DNA from: Dokdonia pacifica
Lineage (GTDB): Bacteria > Bacteroidota > Bacteroidia > Flavobacteriales > Flavobacteriaceae
Direction of reading: 5' to 3'
DNA length: 64,000 nt
Assembly: GCF_900188275.1 (NCBI RefSeq)
Contig: NZ_FZNY01000008.1
Location: forward strand, 62,001 to 126,000
The translations under genes were made by a program, and so were the position numbers. The notes beneath the pieces are model-generated. The model searched no databases. It saw only the letters and a list, made by a program, of their open reading frames with translations, and was not told the DNA's origin. Positions 9,259 to 17,215 of this stretch are shown piece by piece (position 1 is the stretch's first letter; every line of letters begins with the position of its first letter).

Positions 9259-10836
9259 ATGATACCAGAAGGATTAGAAAAACTACCCATTCAAGAATGG
9301 ACCAATAAGCACGAAAACTTTACGCACAATCTTGTTCCCAATACTTCCTTTAAAGTATTTAACCCAACTGGAGCAAGCAGAAGAGAGCGTTATCATAAAA
9401 GCACTAAAAACTTTCAATGGCTCATCAAACACGGAATTGATAATAACATTAGACTCCGTGCTATGGGAAGTGGTTGGTCATTTACCAAAGTAGGTGTCAC
9501 CGAAGGGGGGCTGATTGATACGGCTTCTTTAAATTTTTCATTTCCGCTTACGCGAAACTATGTAGCGACCGACTACCCAAAACAACCACAAGACTTATAC
9601 TTCCTACAGTGTGGTAGTATTATCTATGAAATCAATAATCGTCTTTCGACTAAAAACCCTGCTCGATCTATTAAAGCATCAGGAGCCAGTAATGGCCAAA
9701 CTATTGCAGGAGCTTTATCTACCGGAACACACGGAGCTGCTTTTGAGGTAGGTGCTATCCAAGATTTTGTAGTAGGATTACACATTATTACAGGACCTAA
9801 TGAACATGTGTGGTTGGAGCGAGCTTCTTATCCAGTTGCGGCACCTAAATTTGTAGATTGGTTGGATGCCAAAATCATTAAAGATGATGCATTATTTGAA
9901 GCGGCTTTAGTGAGTTTCGGAAGTTTTGGTTTTATACATGGCGTCATGATAGAAACCGAACCTATTTTCTTATTAGAAGAACACCGCAAAGGAGATATCC
10001 CATACAATGCCGATCTAAAAAAAGCCATGACACAACTAGATTTCTCTGGTCTTAATTTACCTGGAGCTGGTTCTAATAAAGAATTATACCACTTTGAAGT
10101 ACTCTTTAACCTTCATAAGTTTGAAAAGAACAATCCTAGTAAAGGTGCCTTCTTAAAGTATATGTATAAAAAACCCTATCAGCTTCCATACACTCCGGTA
10201 GTACGTGATAATAATTTTACCTATGGGGATGATTTACTGGGTATTATGTCTTCTACTTTAGATCGATTAGGCGTCATTTCGGATCTTTTAATTCCTCCAA
10301 TGGTCAATACGATGTTTGGATTGGCTTTTGCTCCGCAACCTCCACAAACAGGAACTATACGCGAACTCTTCAACTACACAAAATTTAGAGGAAAAGTAGC
10401 CAGTGCCGCTATAGGAATAGACATCAAAGATTCAGCAAAAGTAGTAGAAGAAATTATAGACGTCAATAAAAAATGTCCATTCCCAGGAGGACTTTCGTTA
10501 CGCTATGTAAAAGGAACTAAAGCTACCTTAGGATTTACAAAATTTACACATACCTGTGTCCTAGAAATGGATGGTGTAGATAGTAAAGCCGCACGTACTT
10601 TTTATGAAGCTGTCTGGAATCGATTGGAAGAAAAGAACATTCCATATACACTTCATTGGGGAAAAATCAATTTCAACCTCAACAAAACCCGTGTTAAGAA
10701 TATGTACGGTACCGCTAATGTAAATGCATGGATCGATGCTCGTAATACGTTATTATCTAATGAAACAGCAAAGGTATTTACGAATAAGTTTATAGAGCGT
10801 TGTGGTTTAGATACGCTACTGGGACCTATTGTTTAA
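9259..10836 (+). CDS. FAD-binding oxidase of the sugar-1,4-lactone oxidase type
   Basis: A 525-residue flavoprotein. The PCMH-type FAD domain includes RAMGSGWSFTKVGVTEGG (about 72-90) and the pyrophosphate-binding ASGASNGQTIAGALSTGTHG. The C-terminal part carries LHWGK, the motif of D-arabinono-1,4-lactone / L-gulonolactone oxidases. Family members oxidise an alditol or aldonolactone with O2 or another acceptor. No signal peptide is seen, although the upstream gene encodes a lipoprotein. Substrate is not predictable from sequence alone. Confidence 0.8.
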   Translation: MIPEGLEKLPIQEWTNKHENFTHNLVPNTSFKVFNPTGASRRERYHKSTKNFQWLIKHGIDNNIRLRAMGSGWSFTKVGVTEGGLIDTASLNFSFPLTRNYVATDYPKQPQDLYFLQCGSIIYEINNRLSTKNPARSIKASGASNGQTIAGALSTGTHGAAFEVGAIQDFVVGLHIITGPNEHVWLERASYPVAAPKFVDWLDAKIIKDDALFEAALVSFGSFGFIHGVMIETEPIFLLEEHRKGDIPYNADLKKAMTQLDFSGLNLPGAGSNKELYHFEVLFNLHKFEKNNPSKGAFLKYMYKKPYQLPYTPVVRDNNFTYGDDLLGIMSSTLDRLGVISDLLIPPMVNTMFGLAFAPQPPQTGTIRELFNYTKFRGKVASAAIGIDIKDSAKVVEEIIDVNKKCPFPGGLSLRYVKGTKATLGFTKFTHTCVLEMDGVDSKAARTFYEAVWNRLEEKNIPYTLHWGKINFNLNKTRVKNMYGTANVNAWIDARNTLLSNETAKVFTNKFIERCGLDTLLGPIV

Positions 10837-10954
10837 TTTTTAGAAAAGAGTCTAGATCATAGAATATAGATATTTACAAAATAGAATAGCACTCTATTTT
10901 GTGTTACTCTAAGTGCACACCTCTTACTATATTCATTATGGGAATGTGACTAGG

Positions 10955-10974
10955 TACGCTTTCGCGAAAGCGTA
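10955..10974. repeat. Perfect 20-bp palindrome, TTTCGCGAAA family
   Basis: TACGCTTTCGCGAAAGCGTA is self-complementary over 20 bp. It is one of 19 copies of the TTTCGCGAAA core in the window. Confidence 0.9.
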
Positions 10975-11084
10975 TAATGAATTATAAAATTACAATAGTT
11001 TTACACCTCCCTTACCCTCCTTCTTAGGAGGGAATACTCAGATGAAAACATAATTAGTTACACTACTTCAACAGATTCGGCATG

Positions 11085-11100
11085 ACATTTCGCGAAAGCG
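11085..11100. repeat. TTTCGCGAAA palindrome copy
   Basis: The sequence is ACATTTCGCGAAAGCG. The core is complete, but only the right arm keeps the outer GCG. Confidence 0.85.
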
Positions 11101-11216
11101 GAAAGAAAATTTTTATGGATATGAGTTTCCCTTCTAAGAAGAGGGGATTAAGGGGTGTATTATTCAAAACAAAGAAATCTATATTCTAAGAACGAAGCGG
11201 TCTATGTTCTCTATTC

Positions 11217-11234
11217 TTTTTCGCGAAAGCGAAA
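11217..11234. repeat. TTTCGCGAAA palindrome copy
   Basis: The sequence is TTTTTCGCGAAAGCGAAA, immediately 3' of the stop codon of the leftward gene at 11240. Confidence 0.85.
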
Positions 11235-11239
11235 ACCAC

Positions 11240-11647
11240 TTACTTTTTCTTCTTCTTCCCTTTTACAAATCCTTTTTGGATAAGGAGATCACGGATGGCT
11301 TTATTATGCTTTACGATGCGCATATGCTCTTCATAAGAAAGTTCTTCATCGTCATATAATGCTTCGTAATTTTCAAGTAATTCCACCTCATCAGAGGCTA
11401 AAAAATAGCGTCTGTGTTCTGTATAACCATCTGCATCAAGGAAATATTCACAGACATACCCATTATCTTCTATAATCTTAAAAGCAATGGTAATATTATT
11501 TTTTACGGCAGTAGATCCTGCAATTCGATATACACGATCGAGATAGGTGTCTTGTTTTACCAAAAAAAGATTACGCGGAATTAATTGATCAAAATGCTCT
11601 TGAAGTTGAGCAGCAGCGGCTTTGGATATTTTTTTCTTTTCTTCCAT
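11240..11647 (-). CDS. Conserved hypothetical protein downstream of rnz
   Basis: A 135-residue soluble protein, not recognised. It has an Ala-rich N-terminal helix, a mixed alpha/beta middle with many aromatic residues (YVCEYFLDADGYTEHRRYF) and an acidic patch (YDDEELSYEEH), and ends in a run of lysines (KGKKKKK), which suggests nucleic acid or ribosome contact. It is the last gene of the leftward series pyrR - pyrB - STAS-like - rnz - this gene, 18 bp after rnz. No signal peptide or membrane segment is present. Confidence 0.65.
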   Translation of the reverse strand: MEEKKKISKAAAAQLQEHFDQLIPRNLFLVKQDTYLDRVYRIAGSTAVKNNITIAFKIIEDNGYVCEYFLDADGYTEHRRYFLASDEVELLENYEALYDDEELSYEEHMRIVKHNKAIRDLLIQKGFVKGKKKKK

Positions 11648-11665
11648 GATCTTTTCTTATCTCTT

Positions 11666-12583
11666 TTAAAACGTAAATACTTTCCCATCATCTGCTAGAT
11701 GAACATTTGGGTATATTGTTTCTGCTTCTTCTCTAAATGCTTCTAGGTCATTATATCGTGTAGAGTAATGTCCTAAAATAAGGTTTTCTACATTGGCTTG
11801 TTTGGCAATACTAGCGGCTTGTTTGGCAGTACTATGTCCCGTAGGTTTGCACAGATGCTCATGACTATCCAGAAATGTAGACTCGTGATACAGAGCCGTT
11901 GCATTTTGAATCTGATCGGCAATCACAGGTTTGTAACGCGTATCGCTACAATAGGCATAGCTCTTTGGTTTAGGTGGATCAAATGTAAGCTCTGAATTAG
12001 GTACAATAGTACCATCTTCTAGCGTCACATCACCTCCTTGTTTGATTTTATTGAAATAGGCTTTATCAATATTGAGATTCAGTACGGCATTGATGTCTAA
12101 TTTGCGATCTCCTTCTTTCTCTTGAAAGTAATACCCATTAGCATAAATACGATGTTGCAACGGAATGGTAGTAACCGTCACTGCATCATCTTCATACACC
12201 AATTCAGGTTCTTTACTACTCAGCTCTTTAAAATGTAATGGGTAGCTCGTAAAATTTTGCATCAATTTCAGCTGTAGCAACACAATTTCTTTAATTCCTA
12301 CAGGCCCATAAATTGTAAGCGGGGCCGTTCGTTTTAATAAACTAAAGGTAGAGATCACACCCATCAAGCCAAAAAAATGATCACCATGTAAATGCGAGAT
12401 AAAAATATGCTTGATGCGCACAAACTTTATTTTATTTCGCCGTAAGGCAACCTGTGTTCCTTCTCCACAATCTATTAAAAACACATGATTACGGATATTT
12501 AATACTTGCGAAGTAGGGTTTTTAAACGCACCCGGAGCAGCGGCATAACAGCCTAAAATAGATACGGTGCAGGTACTGCTCAT
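11666..12583 (-). CDS. rnz: Ribonuclease Z
   Basis: Metallo-beta-lactamase fold tRNA 3' endonuclease, 305 residues, the usual short-form length. The zinc motif HLHGDH is at 64-69. Other ligands lie in the SDTRYKP segment (the Asp), in STFLDSHEHLCKPTGHS and in LGHYSTRY near the C-terminus. It removes 3' trailers from tRNA precursors in the cytoplasm. It follows the STAS-like gene after a 340-bp repeat-rich gap and may have its own promoter there. Confidence 0.93.
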   Translation of the reverse strand: MSSTCTVSILGCYAAAPGAFKNPTSQVLNIRNHVFLIDCGEGTQVALRRNKIKFVRIKHIFISHLHGDHFFGLMGVISTFSLLKRTAPLTIYGPVGIKEIVLLQLKLMQNFTSYPLHFKELSSKEPELVYEDDAVTVTTIPLQHRIYANGYYFQEKEGDRKLDINAVLNLNIDKAYFNKIKQGGDVTLEDGTIVPNSELTFDPPKPKSYAYCSDTRYKPVIADQIQNATALYHESTFLDSHEHLCKPTGHSTAKQAASIAKQANVENLILGHYSTRYNDLEAFREEAETIYPNVHLADDGKVFTF

Positions 12584-12923
12584 GAGTGTTTTTTGTTTAT
12601 GAATAGGAACGCGAAAATAAATATAAGTTGAGAGAATTAGATTCTTTCTTTTCTTTTTTTCATTGACAAAAAAAGAAACAAAAAAGTCTAGGCTGGCGAA
12701 ACCTTGTCTAAATTTATTGTTCGTCTCCTAAATTTCAGAAACTCGCTATGCTCAAACAGTCTGAAATTTTGCGGAACCTTCACGTCAAATTTCACGACAA
12801 CCTTTCGAAGGCCAAAACCAAACTAGCATGTAGTTAGATTTGGAAAGTATTCTAATTCTGGAAAACGATATTGAGATTCCCCCCGAAGTTAATGCTGAGT
12901 GAAGTCGAAGTACAGCAATGAAA
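12584..12923. other. 340-bp noncoding spacer with hairpins and dispersed repeat fragments
   Basis: Nothing coding is seen. It contains an imperfect hairpin near 12651-12676 (CTTTTTTTCATTGACAAAAAAAG) and a stem AAATTTCAGA (12730-12739) / TCTGAAATTT (12760-12769) enclosing an ACTCGCTATGCTCAAACAG loop. It ends with CTGAGTGAAGTCGAAGTAC (12895-12913), which resembles the inner part of the element at 14789 and 27511. It separates the pyrB-linked genes from rnz. Confidence 0.6.
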
Positions 12924-13259
12924 TTAAAACCCAAGATCACGCTCGATTTCCTCCATTTGGATGATATCTTCGGCTTCTTGTAAGGTAGGTACCACAACCA
13001 TTTCGTCTGGGATCACATCATAATCAATCCCTGTATTTACAAATACAAATGATTTTTTATCGGCGCGTTGGTAATTTGAAAGTTTAATAAAAGCTACAAG
13101 TTGCTCTAATGTCAATTCGGTGTATTTTAAAAGATCAATTACTAAGTTTAAATCTTCATATTTTTCAGGAACTACATACTCCAAGTACGACGCAAACTTT
13201 AATACATCATCATGTTCATCTTCAAGAATGGTATACGTATCTTTTTGTGTGACCTTCAT
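12924..13259 (-). CDS. Small STAS/anti-anti-sigma-like protein
   Basis: A 111-residue acidic soluble protein of alternating strands and helices. The order (KSFVFVNTG, YDVIPDEMVVVPTLQEAEDIIQMEEIERDLGF) looks like a STAS/SpoIIAA-like fold, as in small proteins encoded beside rnz in flavobacteria. The role is unknown. Its ATG overlaps the pyrB stop by one base (TAATG), so translation is coupled to pyrB. Confidence 0.55.
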   Translation of the reverse strand: MKVTQKDTYTILEDEHDDVLKFASYLEYVVPEKYEDLNLVIDLLKYTELTLEQLVAFIKLSNYQRADKKSFVFVNTGIDYDVIPDEMVVVPTLQEAEDIIQMEEIERDLGF

Positions 13260-14188
13260 TATTGTTTGATTTTAGAAGCTAATAAATATAAGACCGCCAT
13301 ACGAACAGCAACTCCGTTTTCGACTTGATTCAGGATAATTGCCTGATCAGAATCGGCGACATCACTGGTGATTTCCACACCTCGATTAATGGGACCAGGG
13401 TGCATAATCACAATCTCTTTATCTAACGAATTTAATAAGGCTTTATCTACTCCATATTGCTGGGTATATTCTCTAGTACTTGGGAAGTAACTAATATCCA
13501 TACGTTCATTTTGCACACGTAGCATATTAGCCACATCACACCATTCCAGTGCTTTTCGGAGGTTTAACTCTACTTCAACTCCTAAGCTTTCAATATATTT
13601 TGGCATCAAGGTTTTAGGACCACATACTTTGACATTAGCCCCTTGTAATTTCAGCGCATAAATATTGGATAATGCCACACGACTATGTAGAATATCACCT
13701 ACAATCACCACATTCTTCCCTCCTACATCGCCCAAACGTTCTCGTATCGAATAACTATCTAGTAATGCCTGTGTAGGGTGCTCATGTGCTCCATCACCTG
13801 CATTCACAATACTCGCATTAATGTGTTTCGATAAAAACACACCCGCTCCTGGATTAGGATGGCGCATCACCACCATATCTACTTTCATAGATAGGATATT
13901 ATTTACCGTATCAATAAGTGTCTCTCCTTTTTTCACGGAAGAAGCCGCTGCTGAAAAGTTAATCACATCGGCACTCAATCGTTTTTCAGCAAGCTCAAAA
14001 GAAAGTTTGGTACGCGTACTATTTTCAAAAAACAGATTGGCTATCGTAATATCACGTAGGGAAGGCACTTTCTTGATCGGTCTATTGATCACCTCTTTAA
14101 AGTTATCGGCGGTTTGGAAGATCAGATCAATGTCTTCTTTGGTGATGTATTTTATTCCTAGTAAATGTTTTACACTTAATTCACTCAT
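13259..14188 (-). CDS. pyrB: Aspartate carbamoyltransferase catalytic subunit
   Basis: Commits carbamoyl phosphate and aspartate to pyrimidine synthesis. The 309-residue protein has the carbamoyl-phosphate motif FFENSTRTKLSFE (STRTK at 57-61), MRHPNPGAG, and GDGAHEHPTQALLD with the catalytic HxxT region. Near the C-terminus HPGPINRGVEI fits the aspartate site. It lies 2 bp after pyrR. No regulatory pyrI gene is nearby, so control is probably through PyrR or transcription. Confidence 0.96.
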   Translation of the reverse strand: MSELSVKHLLGIKYITKEDIDLIFQTADNFKEVINRPIKKVPSLRDITIANLFFENSTRTKLSFELAEKRLSADVINFSAAASSVKKGETLIDTVNNILSMKVDMVVMRHPNPGAGVFLSKHINASIVNAGDGAHEHPTQALLDSYSIRERLGDVGGKNVVIVGDILHSRVALSNIYALKLQGANVKVCGPKTLMPKYIESLGVEVELNLRKALEWCDVANMLRVQNERMDISYFPSTREYTQQYGVDKALLNSLDKEIVIMHPGPINRGVEITSDVADSDQAIILNQVENGVAVRMAVLYLLASKIKQ

Positions 14189-14190
14189 GG

Positions 14191-14730
14191 CTACTTATTA
14201 ATGACATACACGGTGTCTTCACCTTCATTTTCTACCCAACTCACTTTTACTTTCTCTTCGTTAATGGCATCTACTTGACGCCCTCGGTAATCAGGTTGTA
14301 TAGGGAGGTGTCTGCTAAAACGTCTGTCTATCAAACACAATAATTCTACTTCTTTAGGTCGTCCAAAACTCTGTACTGCAGTCAACGCCGCATTGATACT
14401 ACGTCCTGTATAGAGTACATCATCTATAAAGACCACTTTTTTATTTTCGACTACAAAATCGATCTGCGTTTTATTGGCGGCTAGTATTTTTTCGCTTCTG
14501 CGAAAATCATCCCGGAAGAATGTAATATCCAAATACCCCAATTCTACATTTTCAATCTTGTAGGTATCGGTGAGTAATTGTTTGATCCGTTCGGCTAGAA
14601 ATATCCCACGTGGTTGAATTCCTATCAGTACGGTATCGGTAAAGTCTTCGTGATTTTCAATGAGTTGACAAGCCAGTCTATTGAGGATAATATGTACCTC
14701 GGTCGCATTAAGTAATACTTTTTGACTCAT
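14191..14730 (-). CDS. pyrR: PyrR: pyr regulatory protein / uracil phosphoribosyltransferase
   Basis: PRTase-fold protein of 179 residues. The start at 14730 (MSQKVLLNATEV) is chosen over the Met at 14805 because it gives normal PyrR length and lies downstream of a good -7 box. The PRPP motif VVFIDDVLYTGRS is at 99-111, and IQPRGIFLAERI and FFRDDF are typical. In Firmicutes PyrR binds pyr mRNA to attenuate transcription. I see no clear PyrR-binding hairpin in this leader, so enzymatic or other roles remain possible. First gene of the pyrR-pyrB cluster. Confidence 0.92.
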   Translation of the reverse strand: MSQKVLLNATEVHIILNRLACQLIENHEDFTDTVLIGIQPRGIFLAERIKQLLTDTYKIENVELGYLDITFFRDDFRRSEKILAANKTQIDFVVENKKVVFIDDVLYTGRSINAALTAVQSFGRPKEVELLCLIDRRFSRHLPIQPDYRGRQVDAINEEKVKVSWVENEGEDTVYVINK

Positions 14731-14758
14731 AGATGATTCCAAAACAATGTTCGGAGAG

Positions 14759-14766
14759 CAAAGATA
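14759..14766 (-). promoter_or_regulatory. Putative -7 box of pyrR
   Basis: Read on the minus strand this is TATCTTTG, an exact TAnnTTTG match 28 bp before the chosen pyrR ATG. No good -33 TTG was found. Confidence 0.4.
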
Positions 14767-14788
14767 GGGAGTTTTTTTGTTTTTATTT

Positions 14789-14847
14789 CCGCTTTCGAGG
14801 AACAACGTGACGAAGAAGTTTATACTGAGCTTGTCAAAGTACGAAAT
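14789..14847 (+). repeat. Dispersed element, second copy of the insert that splits the 27.5-kb palindrome
   Basis: The sequence begins CCGCTTTC, continues with AGGAACAACGTGACGAAGAA and TTTATACTGAGC, and ends AAAGTACGAAA. It matches, on the opposite strand, the element at 27511-27571 over almost its whole length, with a few substitutions and a short indel. It lies directly upstream of the pyrR promoter. Confidence 0.7.
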
Positions 14848-15199
14848 TGGATTTAGGACATAGGACTGGAAGACGTAAGACGTAGGACACTATTTCTTGT
14901 GAATTGTCTTATGTCCTATGTCTTATAGCGAAGCGGTCTTACACCATTTCATCAAAAAAAGAGATCCCACATCTAATTCACTCTTATGCGATTTCTCATC
15001 ATTCGTTCCTCATTCTGTCGAAATGACTAAGGAAACGTCTATATTCTTTTTATGACTTGTTATCATAGCATTGATACTTTCTCAACCTTTCGACAACCCA
15101 CCATTTTCTAGTTATAGGTTAAAGATTTAAAAACATATGATAACCTCATCAAACATAGACGTTAGCATGTAAAATATTGTATATTAGCTTTATACTAAC
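14848..15199. other. Noncoding spacer with heptamer inverted repeat
   Basis: No gene is visible. 14853-14887 and 14906-14925 form an inverted pair made of 7-bp units (GGACATA / GTCTTAT types). GCGAAGCGGTCTTAC follows at 14928-14942. Two copies of ACGTTAGCAT (15159-15168 and 15198-15207) lie just before the accessory genes. The second one forms the left end of the first cassette-like gene. Confidence 0.6.
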
Positions 15200-15241
15200 G
15201 TTAGCATTAATAAAAACTCAAACCTTGAAAAAAAGCTATAA

Positions 15242-15697
15242 ATGGAAATAAAAGAATTATCAGATATATTAAGTCATAATTATACGAATGCTTATAATGG
15301 TGAAAAGGTTGTTCAAATACATTTATTCGGAATTAAATATGGTGAGATTATAAGAAAGGAAAAATATTCTTCTAAAGATATTATTAATCAATCAGGATTG
15401 AATGAATCTTATGTCACGGAATTAAATAAAGGAATAAAACTAAGAGAAAAAGTTGTCTTTGAAAATGATGAACTAGAACTAAATAATTTAGGAAAAATTC
15501 TAAAAGACAACTATGAAAACGCTAAAAATGGAGAAACTGTTTCTTCTATCTATTTGTTTGGAATTAAATACGGAAAACTCATTAAAACGAAAAATTATTC
15601 AATCAATGAAATTATAAGCATCTCGGAAATTAATGATTCTTATTTTGCTGAATTAAATAAAGGAATAAAATTATCTGAATACATTACGATAAAATAA
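15242..15697 (+). CDS. Tandem-duplicated HTH-like domain protein
   Basis: A 151-residue protein made of two copies of one ~65-residue domain (about 7-70 and 80-147). Both share L..IL..NY.NA.NGE.V, LFGIKYG, the S....I...S.IN.SY motif and ELNKGIKL. Proteins annotated as HTH-like domain proteins have this LFGIKY signature, so DNA binding is plausible but unproven. It is very AT-rich. Its stop is followed one base later by the ATG of the next gene, so the two are translationally coupled. It lies within a cassette-like unit whose left end is GTTAGCATTA at 15200. Confidence 0.65.
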   Translation: MEIKELSDILSHNYTNAYNGEKVVQIHLFGIKYGEIIRKEKYSSKDIINQSGLNESYVTELNKGIKLREKVVFENDELELNNLGKILKDNYENAKNGETVSSIYLFGIKYGKLIKTKNYSINEIISISEINDSYFAELNKGIKLSEYITIK

Positions 15698-15698
15698 A

Positions 15699-16256
15699 AT
15701 GGCATTAAAAGATTTAATAAAAGACCAGTTAATTATAATTGATGACCATAAAAGAGGTACTCAAGAAATTAAAGATTTTGACAATCCAGAAAATGATGTA
15801 CACATTGATAAAGAAACCAATTTTCCTATAAATGGAAAGAGACAGAAATTAAAAATTAGAATACCTATTAATTCAGACCAACCTATAAAAGTTGAAAATA
15901 AAAGAAAAAAAATCGAACTACCCAGGAAACTAAATAAGGAGATTAAAAAAGCGTTTGAAAACAAAAAAACTAGAACTGAATTTATAAGAGATGTTATAGA
16001 AACACTTTCTGACTATGAATCAAACTTAAGATCGGAAGAACAGGTTATAATAGTTTTAAAAAGACTATCAAAGCATTTTGGTTTAGAATGGGATGAAGAA
16101 ATAATAAAAAAATATAAAGAAGAAGTTCTTTTAGCATACACACAATTTTTCATAGATGATCAAGGTAGAAAATTTTTTATAAAATTGGATAGACAAAGAA
16201 TAAGTATTGGAGAAAATAATGGTTATACAAAACAATTTAGAAAATATAATCCGTAA
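15699..16256 (+). CDS. Unknown protein coupled to the HTH-like gene
   Basis: A 185-residue soluble, charged protein rich in Lys, Glu and Ile; the family is not recognised. A disordered, basic N-terminal third (HKRGTQEIKDFDN...) is followed by helices (KLNKEIKKAFENKKTRTEFIRDVIETL) and a C-terminal strand pair (GRKFFIKLDRQRISIG). It starts 1 bp after the HTH-like gene stop, so the pair probably works together. A regulator/effector or toxin/antitoxin pairing is possible but not supported by any motif I can see. The attC-like element begins just after its stop. Confidence 0.6.
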   Translation: MALKDLIKDQLIIIDDHKRGTQEIKDFDNPENDVHIDKETNFPINGKRQKLKIRIPINSDQPIKVENKRKKIELPRKLNKEIKKAFENKKTRTEFIRDVIETLSDYESNLRSEEQVIIVLKRLSKHFGLEWDEEIIKKYKEEVLLAYTQFFIDDQGRKFFIKLDRQRISIGENNGYTKQFRKYNP

Positions 16257-16260
16257 AATT

Positions 16261-16402
16261 ACTACTGCCAACAACGTATATAATTTATTGCTAGTTCTTG
16301 CCTACTAACGAAAATATTCGCAGATTTTCTATTCTGTTTTTATTTACTAAATTCAATGTTTAAACCACTCTACAAAAAATATACAAACCCGTTAGCTGTA
16401 AT
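16261..16402 (+). repeat. attC-like element A (cassette 1 / cassette 2 boundary)
   Basis: About 142 bp. It opens ACTACTGCCAACAACGTATA, contains GATTTTCTATTCTG... at 16323 (a segment shared with the elements at 21607 and 31419), and ends CAAACCCGTTAGCTGTAAT. The outer ends can pair with bulges (GCCAACAACGTATATAA against ATATACAAACCCGTTAGC), as in integron attC hairpins. Confidence 0.6.
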
Positions 16403-16427
16403 ATGAAACAAAATAGAATCCTGATAA

Positions 16428-17213
16428 ATGAACCTATCTGAAATTGTAAAAAACCCATATTACTTAAAAGACCGAGAGGAACTATTCAATTATCAGTTGT
16501 TTTATGAAATAAAGAAAACAGGGCTTGAAAATAAAATTGATTTTGAGTTATTGGAACCCATTATAGACAAAAATGGATATGACTTATTAATTAAATACAG
16601 GAATCATTCAAAAGCAATTCAATTAAAATCTGCTGAGAGAAATGGAACAAGTAGTTGGAAAATAAATAAAAAATTTTTCAAACCAATAACACTACTCGAA
16701 GCGAGTACTATTATTCCAAATTCTAATGCAAGTCATATTGGTCTTGGCGGTGGAATAATTTTAATTGAATATTTTATTACAGTTGAAAATAAGGTTGAAA
16801 TAAAATACTATTACACTGACTTTGTTTGTATATCCTTTTTCTTGAGAAAAAGAAAAGAATGGCCTCTTCAAAAATCACTTCCGGAATTCATAAAAGATAT
16901 TTACGAAGAGGGAAATGGCAAACATAAATTCAGTATCCCAAAATCATTGTTTTTTGAAGTTAATATAGAACAAATGTTGTACTTAGCAAGAATTTTACCA
17001 GTCACAGATAGTTTAAAAAACCCAGGAAGTTGGTTTTTTAATTATCCTAAAATTGATGAAATTATTGATTGTGATAGACCCGTAAAAAAATTTAAAACTA
17101 AAAAAATGCTTGAAAGCGGAGAGTCTATTAGTTTTAACTTAGAAGTTTATGATATATTCAATTGCAATTATGTACATTCTGAAATATCGATAAACGGAAA
17201 AATGAAAATATAA
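16428..17213 (+). CDS. PD-(D/E)xK nuclease-like orphan protein
   Basis: A 261-residue soluble protein. The N-terminal half has the arrangement helix-Glu (40-43), then NGYDLLIKY with D52 and, after a short hairpin, AIQLKSA with Q65 and K67. This D-x12-Q-x-K pattern is that of the PD-(D/E)xK fold (as in DUF4365-like proteins), so a nuclease or nuclease-derived role is plausible. The rest of the protein is not recognised. The gene is a single-ORF cassette bounded by exact 10-bp inverted repeats GTTAGCTGTA (16391-16400) and TACAGCTAAC (17219-17228). Confidence 0.6.
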   Translation: MNLSEIVKNPYYLKDREELFNYQLFYEIKKTGLENKIDFELLEPIIDKNGYDLLIKYRNHSKAIQLKSAERNGTSSWKINKKFFKPITLLEASTIIPNSNASHIGLGGGIILIEYFITVENKVEIKYYYTDFVCISFFLRKRKEWPLQKSLPEFIKDIYEEGNGKHKFSIPKSLFFEVNIEQMLYLARILPVTDSLKNPGSWFFNYPKIDEIIDCDRPVKKFKTKKMLESGESISFNLEVYDIFNCNYVHSEISINGKMKI

Positions 17214-17215
17214 AA

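Larger units (their letters stand above)
10837..11239. other. 403-bp intergenic region built of repeats
   Basis: No coding potential. It holds three TTTCGCGAAA palindromes (10960, 11088, 11219) and an imperfect long inverted repeat: 11001-11039 (TACACCTCCCTTACCCTCC onward) against 11123-11159. The middle palindrome lies between the two arms. A GAACGAAGCGGTCT motif (11190-11203) recurs at two other intergenic places in the window. Confidence 0.7.

Noticed and set aside
10955-11228. CRISPR array from the regularly recurring palindromes
   Set aside because: Copies are spaced irregularly (about 120-130 bp here, kilobases elsewhere), are only 10-24 bp long, and no cas gene is present.
13821-14201. 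126-codon plus-strand ORF over pyrB and pyrR
   Set aside because: Antisense shadow of a well-supported pyrB gene.
14731-14850. PyrR-binding attenuator in the pyrR leader
   Set aside because: No anti-terminator/terminator pair or PyrR-type binding loop was found; the leader is largely a dispersed repeat.
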